NCBI RefSeq assembly: GCF_030814225.1
Contig: NZ_JAUSUR010000003.1
Span: forward strand, 372,001-436,000
Origin: Breznakia pachnodae
Lineage (GTDB): Bacteria > Bacillota_I > Bacilli_A > Erysipelotrichales > Erysipelotrichaceae
DNA: 64,000 bases
Direction of reading: 5' to 3'
Shown: one piece after another, positions 8,804-16,487 of the stretch
How positions within the stretch are numbered: position 1 is the stretch's first letter
How the letters are laid out: the number at the start of each line of letters is the position of its first letter
Notes under the pieces: generated by a model
What the model saw: the letters and a program-made list of their open reading frames with translations, nothing else
Told to the model about the DNA's origin: nothing
The model's database searches: none
Translations under genes and position numbers: made by a program

Positions 8804-9905
8804 ATGGAATTATATGAGATTAAAGCTCATTTAAAGGACTATAGTGAGAAGCTGAAACAGCTTGGTGATTCACTTTGACTTATCTGCTAAGAAAAGTCAA
8901 ATCGAAGAATTGGAGAAAGAACAGGTTGCAGAAGGGTTCTGGGATGATTATAAAAAGGCTCAGAGTACCGTGCGCGAACTGAAACTATTAAAGGATTATG
9001 TGGAAACATATAATCGCTTAAATGGAGAATATGAGAATCTTGAGGAAGTGTTTGAAATGCTGAATCAGGATGCTGATAGTGAATTACAGGAAATATTTGA
9101 GGAGGACTTTACGTCATTTGAGGCTTCATTAGAAGACTTTGAAATCAAGGTCCTTCTTTCTCATGAATATGATCAGTCCAATTGTCTTTTGGAACTTCAT
9201 CCAGGAGCAGGGGGAACCGAATCATGTGACTGGTGTGAAATGTTATATCGTATGTATACAAAGTATGCAGAAACAAAAGGGTTTAAAGTTAGTGTGATGG
9301 ATTACTTACCAGGTGAAGTTGCTGGTATAAAATCGGTTACTGTATTAATTGAAGGTCCAATGGCATATGGTTATCTGAAGAGTGAAAAGGGAGTGCATCG
9401 TTTAGTGCGTATCTCACCATTTGACTCTGGAGGAAGAAGACATACATCGTTTGCATCGGTAGATGTAATTCCTGAATTTAATGAGACAACAGAATTAGAA
9501 GTAGACGATAAAGATTTAGAGGTTGAAACAATGCGTTCCAGCGGGGCAGGTGGACAGCATGTCAATAAGACCGATTCAGCCGTAAGGGTAACCCACATCC
9601 CTACTGGTATCAGCGTGAAGTGTCAAAGTGGACGTTCACAACATGATAACAAAGACAAAGCAATGATGCTGCTTAAGAGTAAGCTGTATCAGTTGCAGGT
9701 GGAAGAACAGATGAAGAAAGTGGCAGAAATCAAGGGAGAACAGAAACTGATCGAATGGGGATCACAAATTCGTTCTTATGTATTTCAGCCTTATAAATTA
9801 GTAAAAGATAATCGTACAGAATATGAAACAACAGATGTACAGGGTGTAATGGATGGAAAGCTGGATAATTTTATCTTTGCTTATCTGAAAACACTGGTAA
9901 AGTAG
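8804..9905 (+). CDS. prfB: Peptide chain release factor 2, made by programmed +1 frameshift
   Basis: The gene starts at ATG 8804 (GAGG 7 bases upstream). It reads 24 codons to an in-frame TGA at 8876-8878 in the context CTT TGA C, then continues in the +1 frame from GAC at 8877 to the TAG at 9905. The full product is 366 residues, matching the usual RF2 length. It carries the GGQ peptidyl-hydrolysis motif in SSGAGGQHVNK. RF2 reads UAA and UGA. Low RF2 makes ribosomes stall on the TGA and shift, giving autoregulation. An apparent start at 8862 in the downstream frame is an artefact of the shift. Confidence 0.96.
8864..8879 (+). promoter_or_regulatory. prfB: RF2 autoregulatory +1 frameshift site
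   Basis: Slippery CTT TGA C (8873-8879) is the conserved prfB shift site. The helper Shine-Dalgarno-like element is unusual. Instead of AGGGGG three bases before CTT, there is GGTGAT (8864-8869), which pairs with the other end of the anti-SD sequence and sits three bases before CTT. Confidence 0.9.
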
Positions 9906-9912
9906 GAGGCGT

Positions 9913-10767
9913 ATGGAAAAGAAAGAGTTTGTGAAAGATATAATATTTGTTGTGGTAGGAAACCTCATTTTAGCAGCAGGTGTTTCATTCTTTTTAGTAC
10001 CAAACTCAATCTTATCAGGTGGAGTTGCTGGGATTGCGATTGCAATAGAACCAGTTGTACATATCCATCCCAATACGATGATTACAATATTAACTGTTAT
10101 TCTGTTTCTGGTCGGCGCGGTGTTTCTTGGTAAAGGTTTTATGTTTAAAACTGCCTTGTCGAGTGTAATATATCCGATATTTGTTTCTGTACTAACAAAT
10201 TTTGCCGATGTGATTGAAATAACCAGTGACCCAATTCTTGCTTCCATTTATGGTGGAGTATTTGTTGGTGTTGGATTAGGAATTGTGTTTCGAACTGGAG
10301 CATCTACAGGTGGAATGGATATCCCACCACTTATTATTCATAAATATACCCATATTCCAGTACATACATTAGTATTGGCAGTTGATGCATTAACAGTGCT
10401 GTTGGGAATGTTGATTCATGGTATAGAGCCTGCATTAATTGGACTTATTTCAGTTTGGGTTTCTTCGGTGATGGTGAATAAGGCGATGATGTTTGGATTG
10501 CATGAAGCACAATCAATTATGATTATTAGTGAAAAGCATAAGGAAATTCTGGAAGAGATTTCCAAACAATTGGATCGTGGTGCTACTATCTTAGAAGGAC
10601 AAGGTGGTTACACCAATGAAAAACGTCCGGTACTGATGGTTGTTATCTTTAGAAAGCAATTTCCAGTATTGAATCGGATTGTGGAACATATTGATCCAAA
10701 TGCATTTGTAATTGTACATGATGTAAATGAAGTACAGGGCGAAGGATTTACCTATAGCGAAACCTAG
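9913..10767 (+). CDS. YitT family membrane protein
   Basis: 284 residues: five or six hydrophobic segments in residues 10-190 (the YitT/DUF161 membrane part, with a GAGFFLVPNSILSGGVAGI-like start) and a C-terminal soluble DUF2179 domain (about 200-280, GATILEGQGGYTNEKRPVLMVV). The function of the family is not settled. AGGAGG is seen 5-7 bases before the ATG. It lies 7 bases after prfB and may be cotranscribed with secA-prfB. Confidence 0.9.
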   Translation: MEKKEFVKDIIFVVVGNLILAAGVSFFLVPNSILSGGVAGIAIAIEPVVHIHPNTMITILTVILFLVGAVFLGKGFMFKTALSSVIYPIFVSVLTNFADVIEITSDPILASIYGGVFVGVGLGIVFRTGASTGGMDIPPLIIHKYTHIPVHTLVLAVDALTVLLGMLIHGIEPALIGLISVWVSSVMVNKAMMFGLHEAQSIMIISEKHKEILEEISKQLDRGATILEGQGGYTNEKRPVLMVVIFRKQFPVLNRIVEHIDPNAFVIVHDVNEVQGEGFTYSET

Positions 10768-10820
10768 AGGCAATATGCATATATAAATTATAAAATATAT
10801 GTATATGTTATGGATGTTCG

Positions 10821-10849
10821 TTGAGGTTTTATAAGTAGTTTGTTATAAT
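10821..10849 (+). promoter_or_regulatory. Promoter of ftsE
   Basis: TTGAGG (10821-10826), 17-base spacer, TATAAT (10844-10849). Its downstream half shares the 14 bases AGTTTGTTATAATA with the promoter upstream of ftsX2. Confidence 0.7.
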
Positions 10850-10871
10850 AACTAAAGTAGGAGTGATTGCT

Positions 10872-11561
10872 ATGATAGATTTGATGGGTGTGTCAAAAAC
10901 ATATAAGAATGGTGTTCATGCAATAAAAAACATGACTCTTCATATTGATGAAGGGGAGTTTGTATATATAATAGGGCCAACAGGATCAGGAAAATCAACG
11001 TTTATTAAATTAATCGATGGTGAAGAAATTCCTGACAGTGGTACAGTAATTGTGGCTGGTACTGATGTTGGAAAGTTAAAATTTAAAAAAGTTCCGTATT
11101 ATCGACGTAATATCGGGGTTGTTTTCCAAGACTATCGTCTTTTGCCAAATCTAACGATTTTTGAGAATATCGCATTTGCGTTAGAAGCGATTGGACAAGA
11201 TAAAGCAACGATCCGTAAACGTGTCAGAGAAGTATTGGAACTTGTTTCTTTAGAAGAGAAGGCACGTAGTTTTCCACGTGAATTAAGTGGAGGACAGCAA
11301 CAAAGAGCAACCATTGGTCGTGCAATAGCGAATAAACCAAAAGTATTGGTTGCGGATGAACCTACAGGGAACTTAGACCCTGAGAAGTCAAATGAAATTA
11401 TGCGTCTTTTAGAGAAAATTAACGAAGAAGAAAAAACAACAGTTGTGATGGTAACCCATGACAGCACTCTTGTAGACGAATTTAAAAAGCGTACGATTGC
11501 GCTTGAAGAAGGTTATGTAGTTGCTGATATGATGAAGGGTGGCTATATCAAACATGAGTAA
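10872..11561 (+). CDS. ftsE: FtsE, ATPase of the FtsEX division complex
   Basis: 229 residues from ATG 10872. The upstream in-frame GTG at 10863 overlaps the AGGAG ribosome site (10859-10863) and is rejected. ABC ATPase motifs in order: Walker A GPTGSGKST, Q-loop, signature LSGGQQQR, Walker B VLVADEPTG, and H-loop THD. FtsE with FtsX forms a membrane complex that does not transport but signals ATP hydrolysis to extracellular peptidoglycan hydrolases at the septum. It is followed by two ftsX genes and two PcsB-like hydrolase genes, the expected partners. Confidence 0.95.
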   Translation: MIDLMGVSKTYKNGVHAIKNMTLHIDEGEFVYIIGPTGSGKSTFIKLIDGEEIPDSGTVIVAGTDVGKLKFKKVPYYRRNIGVVFQDYRLLPNLTIFENIAFALEAIGQDKATIRKRVREVLELVSLEEKARSFPRELSGGQQQRATIGRAIANKPKVLVADEPTGNLDPEKSNEIMRLLEKINEEEKTTVVMVTHDSTLVDEFKKRTIALEEGYVVADMMKGGYIKHE

Positions 11562-12447
11562 ATTTTTAAGAACTCTACCAGTACATTTTCGTAGAGCTTT
11601 TTATAATATTAAGCGTAATTTCGCCAGTACATTGTCAAGTGCATTTGCAGTTATGATTACTTCGACTTTGATTTCGGTCTTTTTGATATGTGCATTTAAT
11701 GTTGATTCGTTTGCACAACGAATTGAAGATACAATTCGTATTGCTGTGCGAATAGAAGACAATGCTGATAAAGATAAAATTAAAACTGAACTGGAAGATA
11801 TGAAGTATGTTTACGAAGTAAATTATTCAAGCAAAGAAGAACAGTTGGAAGACTTTATCAATAGTGATCAAGGTGGCGAAAAATATCGGATGTTTGAAGA
11901 TGATAATCCAATGTATGCTACATATTTTGTGGATATAAGCGATCCAAACCAGTTTGAATCAGTGGCAACTGCTGCTGATAAATTAGAAGGTGTAAAAGAT
12001 ACATCTTATGGTGGAACTGCTTCTAGAGATATTGTTAATATTTTTAATAATGTACGTATTGGTGGTGCTGCTTTAGTAGGAGCATTATCGCTACTGGCAA
12101 TTTTCCTGATTTCAAATACGATAAAAATTAATATTAATAATCGTAAAGATGAAATTGGAATTATGCGTAATGTAGGAGCCAGCAACTGGTTTATCAAGAT
12201 ACCATTCCTAATTGAAGGAATGCTGATTGGAGTCATTGGTTCGATTATTCCAATATTGGCTACAATCTTTGGATACGGTTTCTTATATAGTTATGCAGGT
12301 GGACAGTTCTTTACATCAATTCTTAAGTTGTATGCACCCGCTCCATTTGTTTATCAGATTAGTTTAGTATTATTGGGAGTAGGTATTGTTGTAGGATTAC
12401 TTGGTAGTTTACTTTCAGTAAATAAGTATTTGAAATGGAAACGTTAG
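11554..12447 (+). CDS. ftsX: FtsX, first copy
   Basis: 297 residues from ATG 11554, overlapping ftsE by 8 bases. An in-frame GTG at 11539 is a less likely start because its paralogue also begins at the equivalent MxxFxxxLP position. Four hydrophobic segments: one near residue 25-45 and three in 170-297, with a large extracellular loop between the first two, where FtsX contacts its hydrolase partner. The conserved NVGASNWFI and PFLIEGM stretches before and in the third helix are typical FtsX. No terminator is seen before the next gene, but a fresh promoter is. Confidence 0.95.
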   Translation: MSKFLRTLPVHFRRAFYNIKRNFASTLSSAFAVMITSTLISVFLICAFNVDSFAQRIEDTIRIAVRIEDNADKDKIKTELEDMKYVYEVNYSSKEEQLEDFINSDQGGEKYRMFEDDNPMYATYFVDISDPNQFESVATAADKLEGVKDTSYGGTASRDIVNIFNNVRIGGAALVGALSLLAIFLISNTIKININNRKDEIGIMRNVGASNWFIKIPFLIEGMLIGVIGSIIPILATIFGYGFLYSYAGGQFFTSILKLYAPAPFVYQISLVLLGVGIVVGLLGSLLSVNKYLKWKR

Positions 12448-12455
12448 AAGCATAT

Positions 12456-12484
12456 TTGAGTGATGGTTCTAAGTTTGTTATAAT
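12456..12484 (+). promoter_or_regulatory. Promoter of ftsX2
   Basis: TTGAGT (12456-12461), 17-base spacer, TATAAT (12479-12484). It is a near repeat of the ftsE promoter in sequence and spacing, which suggests the promoter was duplicated with the gene block. Confidence 0.7.
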
Positions 12485-12538
12485 ATTGTAGATAATTAAT
12501 TAAATGAATTTAACGAGATGAAAGGTCAGGACAGTTAC

Positions 12539-13426
12539 ATGATTACATTTTTCAAATCATTACCTTTTCATATAAAAACAGCAATGAATAGTATTCGCAG
12601 AAACCTAGGAAATGCTGTTTCAAGTGTATTCGCAGTAACGGTGACATTGATACTGATCATGCTGTTTGCTGTGGTTGCTTTAAACGTAAGCGGGTTTACA
12701 GTGAATATTGAGGATAATGTGCAAATTTTTGCGAGAGTGGATAACATTAATGACAACCATGAACAACTGCAGGAGCAAATAGAAGATATTGCTCATGTAG
12801 ATAAAGTTGTCTATTCTGATGCAGATGAACAATTAGAGAAAGTAATGAGCAATGGTGAAGGGTTAGTAAGTATTGAAAATGAAAACCCACTACCAGCTGC
12901 ATTCTATATTGATGTAGATCAAGGTAAGAATGTAGAAGCGGTTACTGATAAAATAGAGTCAATGGATGGAATTATGGATGCCAGTTATGGTGGTGATACT
13001 ATTACTGAGATGATTAACAGTTTTAATTCACTTCGAGTATATGGTGGTATATTTGTAGGAATCATTTCACTTCTGTCAGTATTCCTGATTTCCAACACGA
13101 TTCGAGTGAATATTTTCAGTCGTCGTAATGAGATTGCGATTATGAGAAATGTAGGAGCAAGTAACTGGTTTATTAAAGTCCCATTTTTGATTGAAGGGAT
13201 GTTTATTGGAATCATTGGATCAATTGTTCCAATTCTGGTTACCATATTTGGATATGGTTTCTTGTATGATAGTTTAGGTGGACAATTCTTTACTGCCATG
13301 TTTAAACTACGTGCACCAATGCCATTTGTTATGCAAATTAGCGGTGTATTACTAGGTGTAGGTGTTATAGTAGGGTTAGTAGGAAGTTTTATATCGATTA
13401 ATAAACATTTAAAGTGGAAACGTTAA
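12539..13426 (+). CDS. FtsX, second copy
   Basis: 295 residues from ATG 12539, chosen because it aligns with the first copy (MITFFKSLPFH against MSKFLRTLPVH). ATG 12518 is an alternative. Same four-helix topology. The membrane half is nearly identical to copy 1 (NVGASNWFIKVPFLIEGMFIGIIGS), while the extracellular loop (about residues 45-155) has diverged much more. That is the part expected to bind a hydrolase. It is followed 25 bases later by pcsB1, with no terminator, so the two are co-transcribed. Likely an alternative FtsX sharing the single FtsE. Confidence 0.93.
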   Translation: MITFFKSLPFHIKTAMNSIRRNLGNAVSSVFAVTVTLILIMLFAVVALNVSGFTVNIEDNVQIFARVDNINDNHEQLQEQIEDIAHVDKVVYSDADEQLEKVMSNGEGLVSIENENPLPAAFYIDVDQGKNVEAVTDKIESMDGIMDASYGGDTITEMINSFNSLRVYGGIFVGIISLLSVFLISNTIRVNIFSRRNEIAIMRNVGASNWFIKVPFLIEGMFIGIIGSIVPILVTIFGYGFLYDSLGGQFFTAMFKLRAPMPFVMQISGVLLGVGVIVGLVGSFISINKHLKWKR

Positions 13427-13451
13427 TTGAAAAGAGTATAGAGAGGTATTT

Positions 13452-14771
13452 ATGAAGAAAATGAAGAGATTTAGTATAGTGGCCGTTGCCTTGGTACTTA
13501 TGCTTACTGCTGTGTTATATAAAGGTAGTGAAGTAGAAGCGAATGATTTTGAAGGTAATGAATCTTACTGGACCGATGTTTGTTCTCAATACATAACAGA
13601 TGCAAGTCTGAAGCAGACATGTAATGAGTACAAATCTTACTTACAAAATAAAGCAAATGAGAAGCTGGATGAAGCTTCAAAAGTGCAAAGTCAGGTTGAT
13701 GAAGTAGAAGGTGATTTAGCTGCTTTAGGTGAACTTGCTTATTCATATAAAGATCAGATTGCACAGGTTGAATCTGAAATCAGTGCAAAGGAAGCATCAA
13801 TTGCAGAATTGGATGCAAGTATTGCAGCTGTAAATGAAGAAATAAGAGTACAAGAAGAAAAGATTGCTCAACGTAAAGAGAGTATTAAAAGCCGTATGGT
13901 TGATCTTCAATATTCAATGAACTCAAACGAATATATTAATTATATTATGGGTGCTGAGGATTTAGTTGATTTCATTCAACGTTCTGAAAGTATCGGAACA
14001 TTTACTGAATATGACAATACAAAGATGGATGAGTTAAATGATGAAATTGCAGTTCTTGCAGATCAAAGAGAAGAACAGCAACGGATGCAAGAAACGCAAG
14101 AAGCTGAAAAAGCTGTTCTTGAACAAGAAAAAGAACGTGTATCAGCAATGAATGACGAAAATGAGAAATTGCTAGCTACACTTGAAACTAAGAAAACAGA
14201 ACTTGCAGGGCAACAGGCAGCAGCGAGTGATGCTGCATCAGCTTACTCTAGTTTGATGCCATCTGAGGCGGTTTATATACCACCTTCAGTTGGTCAAGAA
14301 GGTGGAGGAAATGCTGGAAATGCGGCAAATTCTGGAGAAATTAACTTCTATAGTGATTGGTATAAATCTCCATATAATATTATTAGTAATGTAAACTTAA
14401 CTGGTCAATGTACATGGTTTGTACATGGACGTGTTGGTGAGAAGTCTAATGGTGCTTATCGTAATTCGATTCCAACAGGGAATGCAAATACATGGTATGC
14501 TGCAGCAGGTCTTCCAAAAGGGTCAGAGCCAAGATCTAATTCACTTATTGTCTGGGGTAATGGTTCTTATGGACATGTGGCTTATGTAGAGTCATACGAT
14601 AGTGCAACAGGAACAATTCGAATCACTGAAGGGAATGTAAATGCACCTAATGGTGGTTTAGGATATGGTACTAGCCTTGCAACAGCAATTGCATACACTA
14701 ACGATATGACATTACCATATAGTTCATTAACTTCATCACGTGGAGCACCAATTGGATTTATTTATCTATAA
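13452..14771 (+). CDS. PcsB-like peptidoglycan hydrolase with CHAP domain, copy 1
   Basis: 439 residues. Signal peptide (1-30), long coiled-coil region (about 60-265, heptad-rich, many Glu/Gln/Lys/Ala), short linker, then a C-terminal CHAP amidase/endopeptidase domain (about 310-439) with catalytic Cys320 in GQCTWF and His375 in YGHVAYVE. This is the PcsB design: FtsX binds the coiled coil and switches on the hydrolase for daughter-cell separation. AGAGG precedes the ATG. It ends in a strong terminator. Confidence 0.93.
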   Translation: MKKMKRFSIVAVALVLMLTAVLYKGSEVEANDFEGNESYWTDVCSQYITDASLKQTCNEYKSYLQNKANEKLDEASKVQSQVDEVEGDLAALGELAYSYKDQIAQVESEISAKEASIAELDASIAAVNEEIRVQEEKIAQRKESIKSRMVDLQYSMNSNEYINYIMGAEDLVDFIQRSESIGTFTEYDNTKMDELNDEIAVLADQREEQQRMQETQEAEKAVLEQEKERVSAMNDENEKLLATLETKKTELAGQQAAASDAASAYSSLMPSEAVYIPPSVGQEGGGNAGNAANSGEINFYSDWYKSPYNIISNVNLTGQCTWFVHGRVGEKSNGAYRNSIPTGNANTWYAAAGLPKGSEPRSNSLIVWGNGSYGHVAYVESYDSATGTIRITEGNVNAPNGGLGYGTSLATAIAYTNDMTLPYSSLTSSRGAPIGFIYL

Positions 14772-14775
14772 AGTG

Positions 14776-14799
14776 AAAGCGACGCAAGTCGCTTTTCGT
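14776..14799 (+). terminator. Terminator of pcsB copy 1
   Basis: AAAGCGAC (14776-14783) pairs with GTCGCTTT (14788-14795) around GCAA. A near-identical terminator follows the second copy, as part of the duplication. Confidence 0.85.
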
Positions 14800-14865
14800 T
14801 TGGATTTATATATTAGATAAGACCAAAACCTTTCAATATTCTAATTAAATTATATTTAATTAATA

Positions 14866-14970
14866 CAATTTGTCATACAAATCAGTAGCAAATGTAATGG
14901 AATTGATGTTATAGTGGAATTAGTAAGTAATACTATATTGACTAATAAATATTTGAGATGGTAGCGTTAA
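14866..14970 (+). pseudogene. Remnant of a third ftsX (C-terminal 35 codons)
   Basis: Read in frame from 14866, these bases align without a gap to the last 35 codons of ftsX2 (13322-13426), down to the shared CGT TAA ending. Conserved positions include FVxQIS, the VIVxLV run and NKxLxW. The original AAA codon before CGT is now TAG, and no open frame or start remains upstream. About half the residues are still identical. A weaker match with a one-base shift may continue to about 14843. It places a dead ftsX in front of pcsB2 exactly where the live ftsX2 lies in front of pcsB1. Confidence 0.85.
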
Positions 14971-14994
14971 TGAAAAAAGTATGAAGAGGTATTT

Positions 14995-16401
14995 ATGAAA
15001 AAAATGAAGAGATTTAGTATCGTGGCTGTTGCCTTGGTACTTATGCTCACTGCTATACTATATAAGGGTGGTGGAGTAGAAGCTAATGATTTTGAAGGTA
15101 ATGAGGCACATTGGACTGGTGTTTGTTCTCAATACATAACAGATGCAAGTCTAAAGCAGTCATGTAATGAGTACAAATCCTACTTACAAAATAAAGCAAA
15201 CGAGAAGCTGGATGAAGCTTCAAAAGTGCAAAGTCAAGTAGATGAAGTGAAAGATGATTTAGCTGCTTTAGGTGAACTCGCTTATTCCTATAAGGATCAG
15301 ATTACCCAAGTGGAATCTGACATCAGTGCAAAAGAAGCATCAATTGCAGAATTGGATGCAAGTATTGCAGCTGTTAATGAAGAAATAAGAGTGCAAGAAG
15401 AAAAGATTGGTCAACGTAAAGAGAGTATTAAAAGTCGTATGGTTGATCTTCAATATTCAATGAACTCAAATGAATATATTAATTATATTATGGGTGCTGA
15501 AGATTTGGTTGATTTCATTCAGCGTTCTGAGAGTATTGGAACATTTACCGAATATGACAATAAAAAGATGGCTGAGTTAAGTGATGAAATTGCAGTTCTT
15601 GCAGATCAAAGAGAAGAACAGCAACGGATGCAGGAAACACAAGAAGCTGAAAAAGCCGTTCTTGAACAAGAAAGAGAACGTGTAGTTGCAATGAACGAAG
15701 AAAATGAAAAGTTGCTAGCTACTCTAGAAACTAAAAAAAGTGAACTTGCTGGCCAACAGACAGCAGCGAGTAATGCAGCATCAGCATACACAGATTTAGT
15801 ACCAACACCACCAATGGATTTACCACCAGAAGTTAGTGGAAATAATGGAAACAGTGGAAATAACGGAAACAACGACAATGGCGGAAGCAATGAAAACGGT
15901 GGAAGCAACGAAAATAGTGGAAACAGTGGAAACAGTGGAGGAACTGCAGGAAATGCAGCGAATTCAGGAGAAATTAACTTTAATAGTATCTATTATTCTT
16001 CTCCATATAATCCTATCAGCAATGTGGCTTTGACAGGACAATGTACATGGTTTGTCCATGGTCGTGCTGGTGAGAAGTTTAATGGAGCTTATCGTTATTC
16101 AATTCCAACAGGGCATGCAGGTACATGGTATGCAGCAGCAAATCTTCCAAAAGGATCAGAGCCAAGAGCTAATTCGATTATTGTTTGGGGTGGAGGTTCT
16201 TATGGTCACGTTGCTTATGTAGAGTCATATGATAGCGCAACGGGAACAATTCGAATAACCGAAGGTAATGTAAATTCGGGAGGAGCTTTGGGTTATGGTG
16301 CTAGTCTTTCTCTGGCTATTCAATACACAAACGATATGACATTGTCATATAATGGATTAGTATCATCTCGCGGTACACCAGTTGGATTTATTTATCTATA
16401 A
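14995..16401 (+). CDS. PcsB-like peptidoglycan hydrolase with CHAP domain, copy 2
   Basis: 468 residues, a tandem paralogue of copy 1. Residues 1-265 (signal peptide and coiled coil) are almost identical. The linker is expanded by an Asn/Gly/Ser/Glu-rich low-complexity stretch (about 281-318). The CHAP domain keeps Cys350 and the YGHVAY histidine. The upstream bases GAGGTATTTATG match those of copy 1. No clear promoter was found between the copies, so expression may depend on read-through or a cryptic promoter. It probably answers to the same FtsEX, with reach set by the longer linker. Confidence 0.93.
   Translation: MKKMKRFSIVAVALVLMLTAILYKGGGVEANDFEGNEAHWTGVCSQYITDASLKQSCNEYKSYLQNKANEKLDEASKVQSQVDEVKDDLAALGELAYSYKDQITQVESDISAKEASIAELDASIAAVNEEIRVQEEKIGQRKESIKSRMVDLQYSMNSNEYINYIMGAEDLVDFIQRSESIGTFTEYDNKKMAELSDEIAVLADQREEQQRMQETQEAEKAVLEQERERVVAMNEENEKLLATLETKKSELAGQQTAASNAASAYTDLVPTPPMDLPPEVSGNNGNSGNNGNNDNGGSNENGGSNENSGNSGNSGGTAGNAANSGEINFNSIYYSSPYNPISNVALTGQCTWFVHGRAGEKFNGAYRYSIPTGHAGTWYAAANLPKGSEPRANSIIVWGGGSYGHVAYVESYDSATGTIRITEGNVNSGGALGYGASLSLAIQYTNDMTLSYNGLVSSRGTPVGFIYL
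15838..15955 (+). repeat. Low-complexity Asn/Gly/Ser linker repeat in pcsB copy 2
   Basis: Short imperfect repeats of GGAAAYARYGG-like units encode NGN/SGN/NEN triplets. Copy 1 has only a short GGGNAGN stretch at this place, so the repeat expanded after duplication. Confidence 0.75.
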
Positions 16402-16405
16402 AATG

Positions 16406-16432
16406 AAAGCGGCGAAAGTCGCTTTTCGTTTG
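16406..16432 (+). terminator. Terminator of pcsB copy 2
   Basis: AAAGCGGC / GTCGCTTT hairpin with a GAAA-type loop and T-rich tail. It is the same element as after copy 1, with one G-T pair. Confidence 0.8.
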
Positions 16433-16487
16433 GATTTTTATTATTGGTAAGGTGTGTTACAATACTCATAGAAGGATATGGTGAAGT

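Noticed and set aside
8862..9905. prfB as a gene starting at 8862, or as a frameshifted pseudogene
   Set aside because: The 24 codons from 8804 plus the CTTTGAC shift site restore the exact RF2 length and N-terminus, so this is programmed frameshifting.
13504..13764. Minus-strand open frames within pcsB, ftsX, pgk and similar genes
   Set aside because: They lie opposite strongly conserved coding sequence, have no ribosome sites and no recognisable product.
15838..15955. Short direct repeats as a possible CRISPR array
   Set aside because: They are in-frame codons for an Asn/Gly/Ser linker inside pcsB copy 2, without unique spacers.
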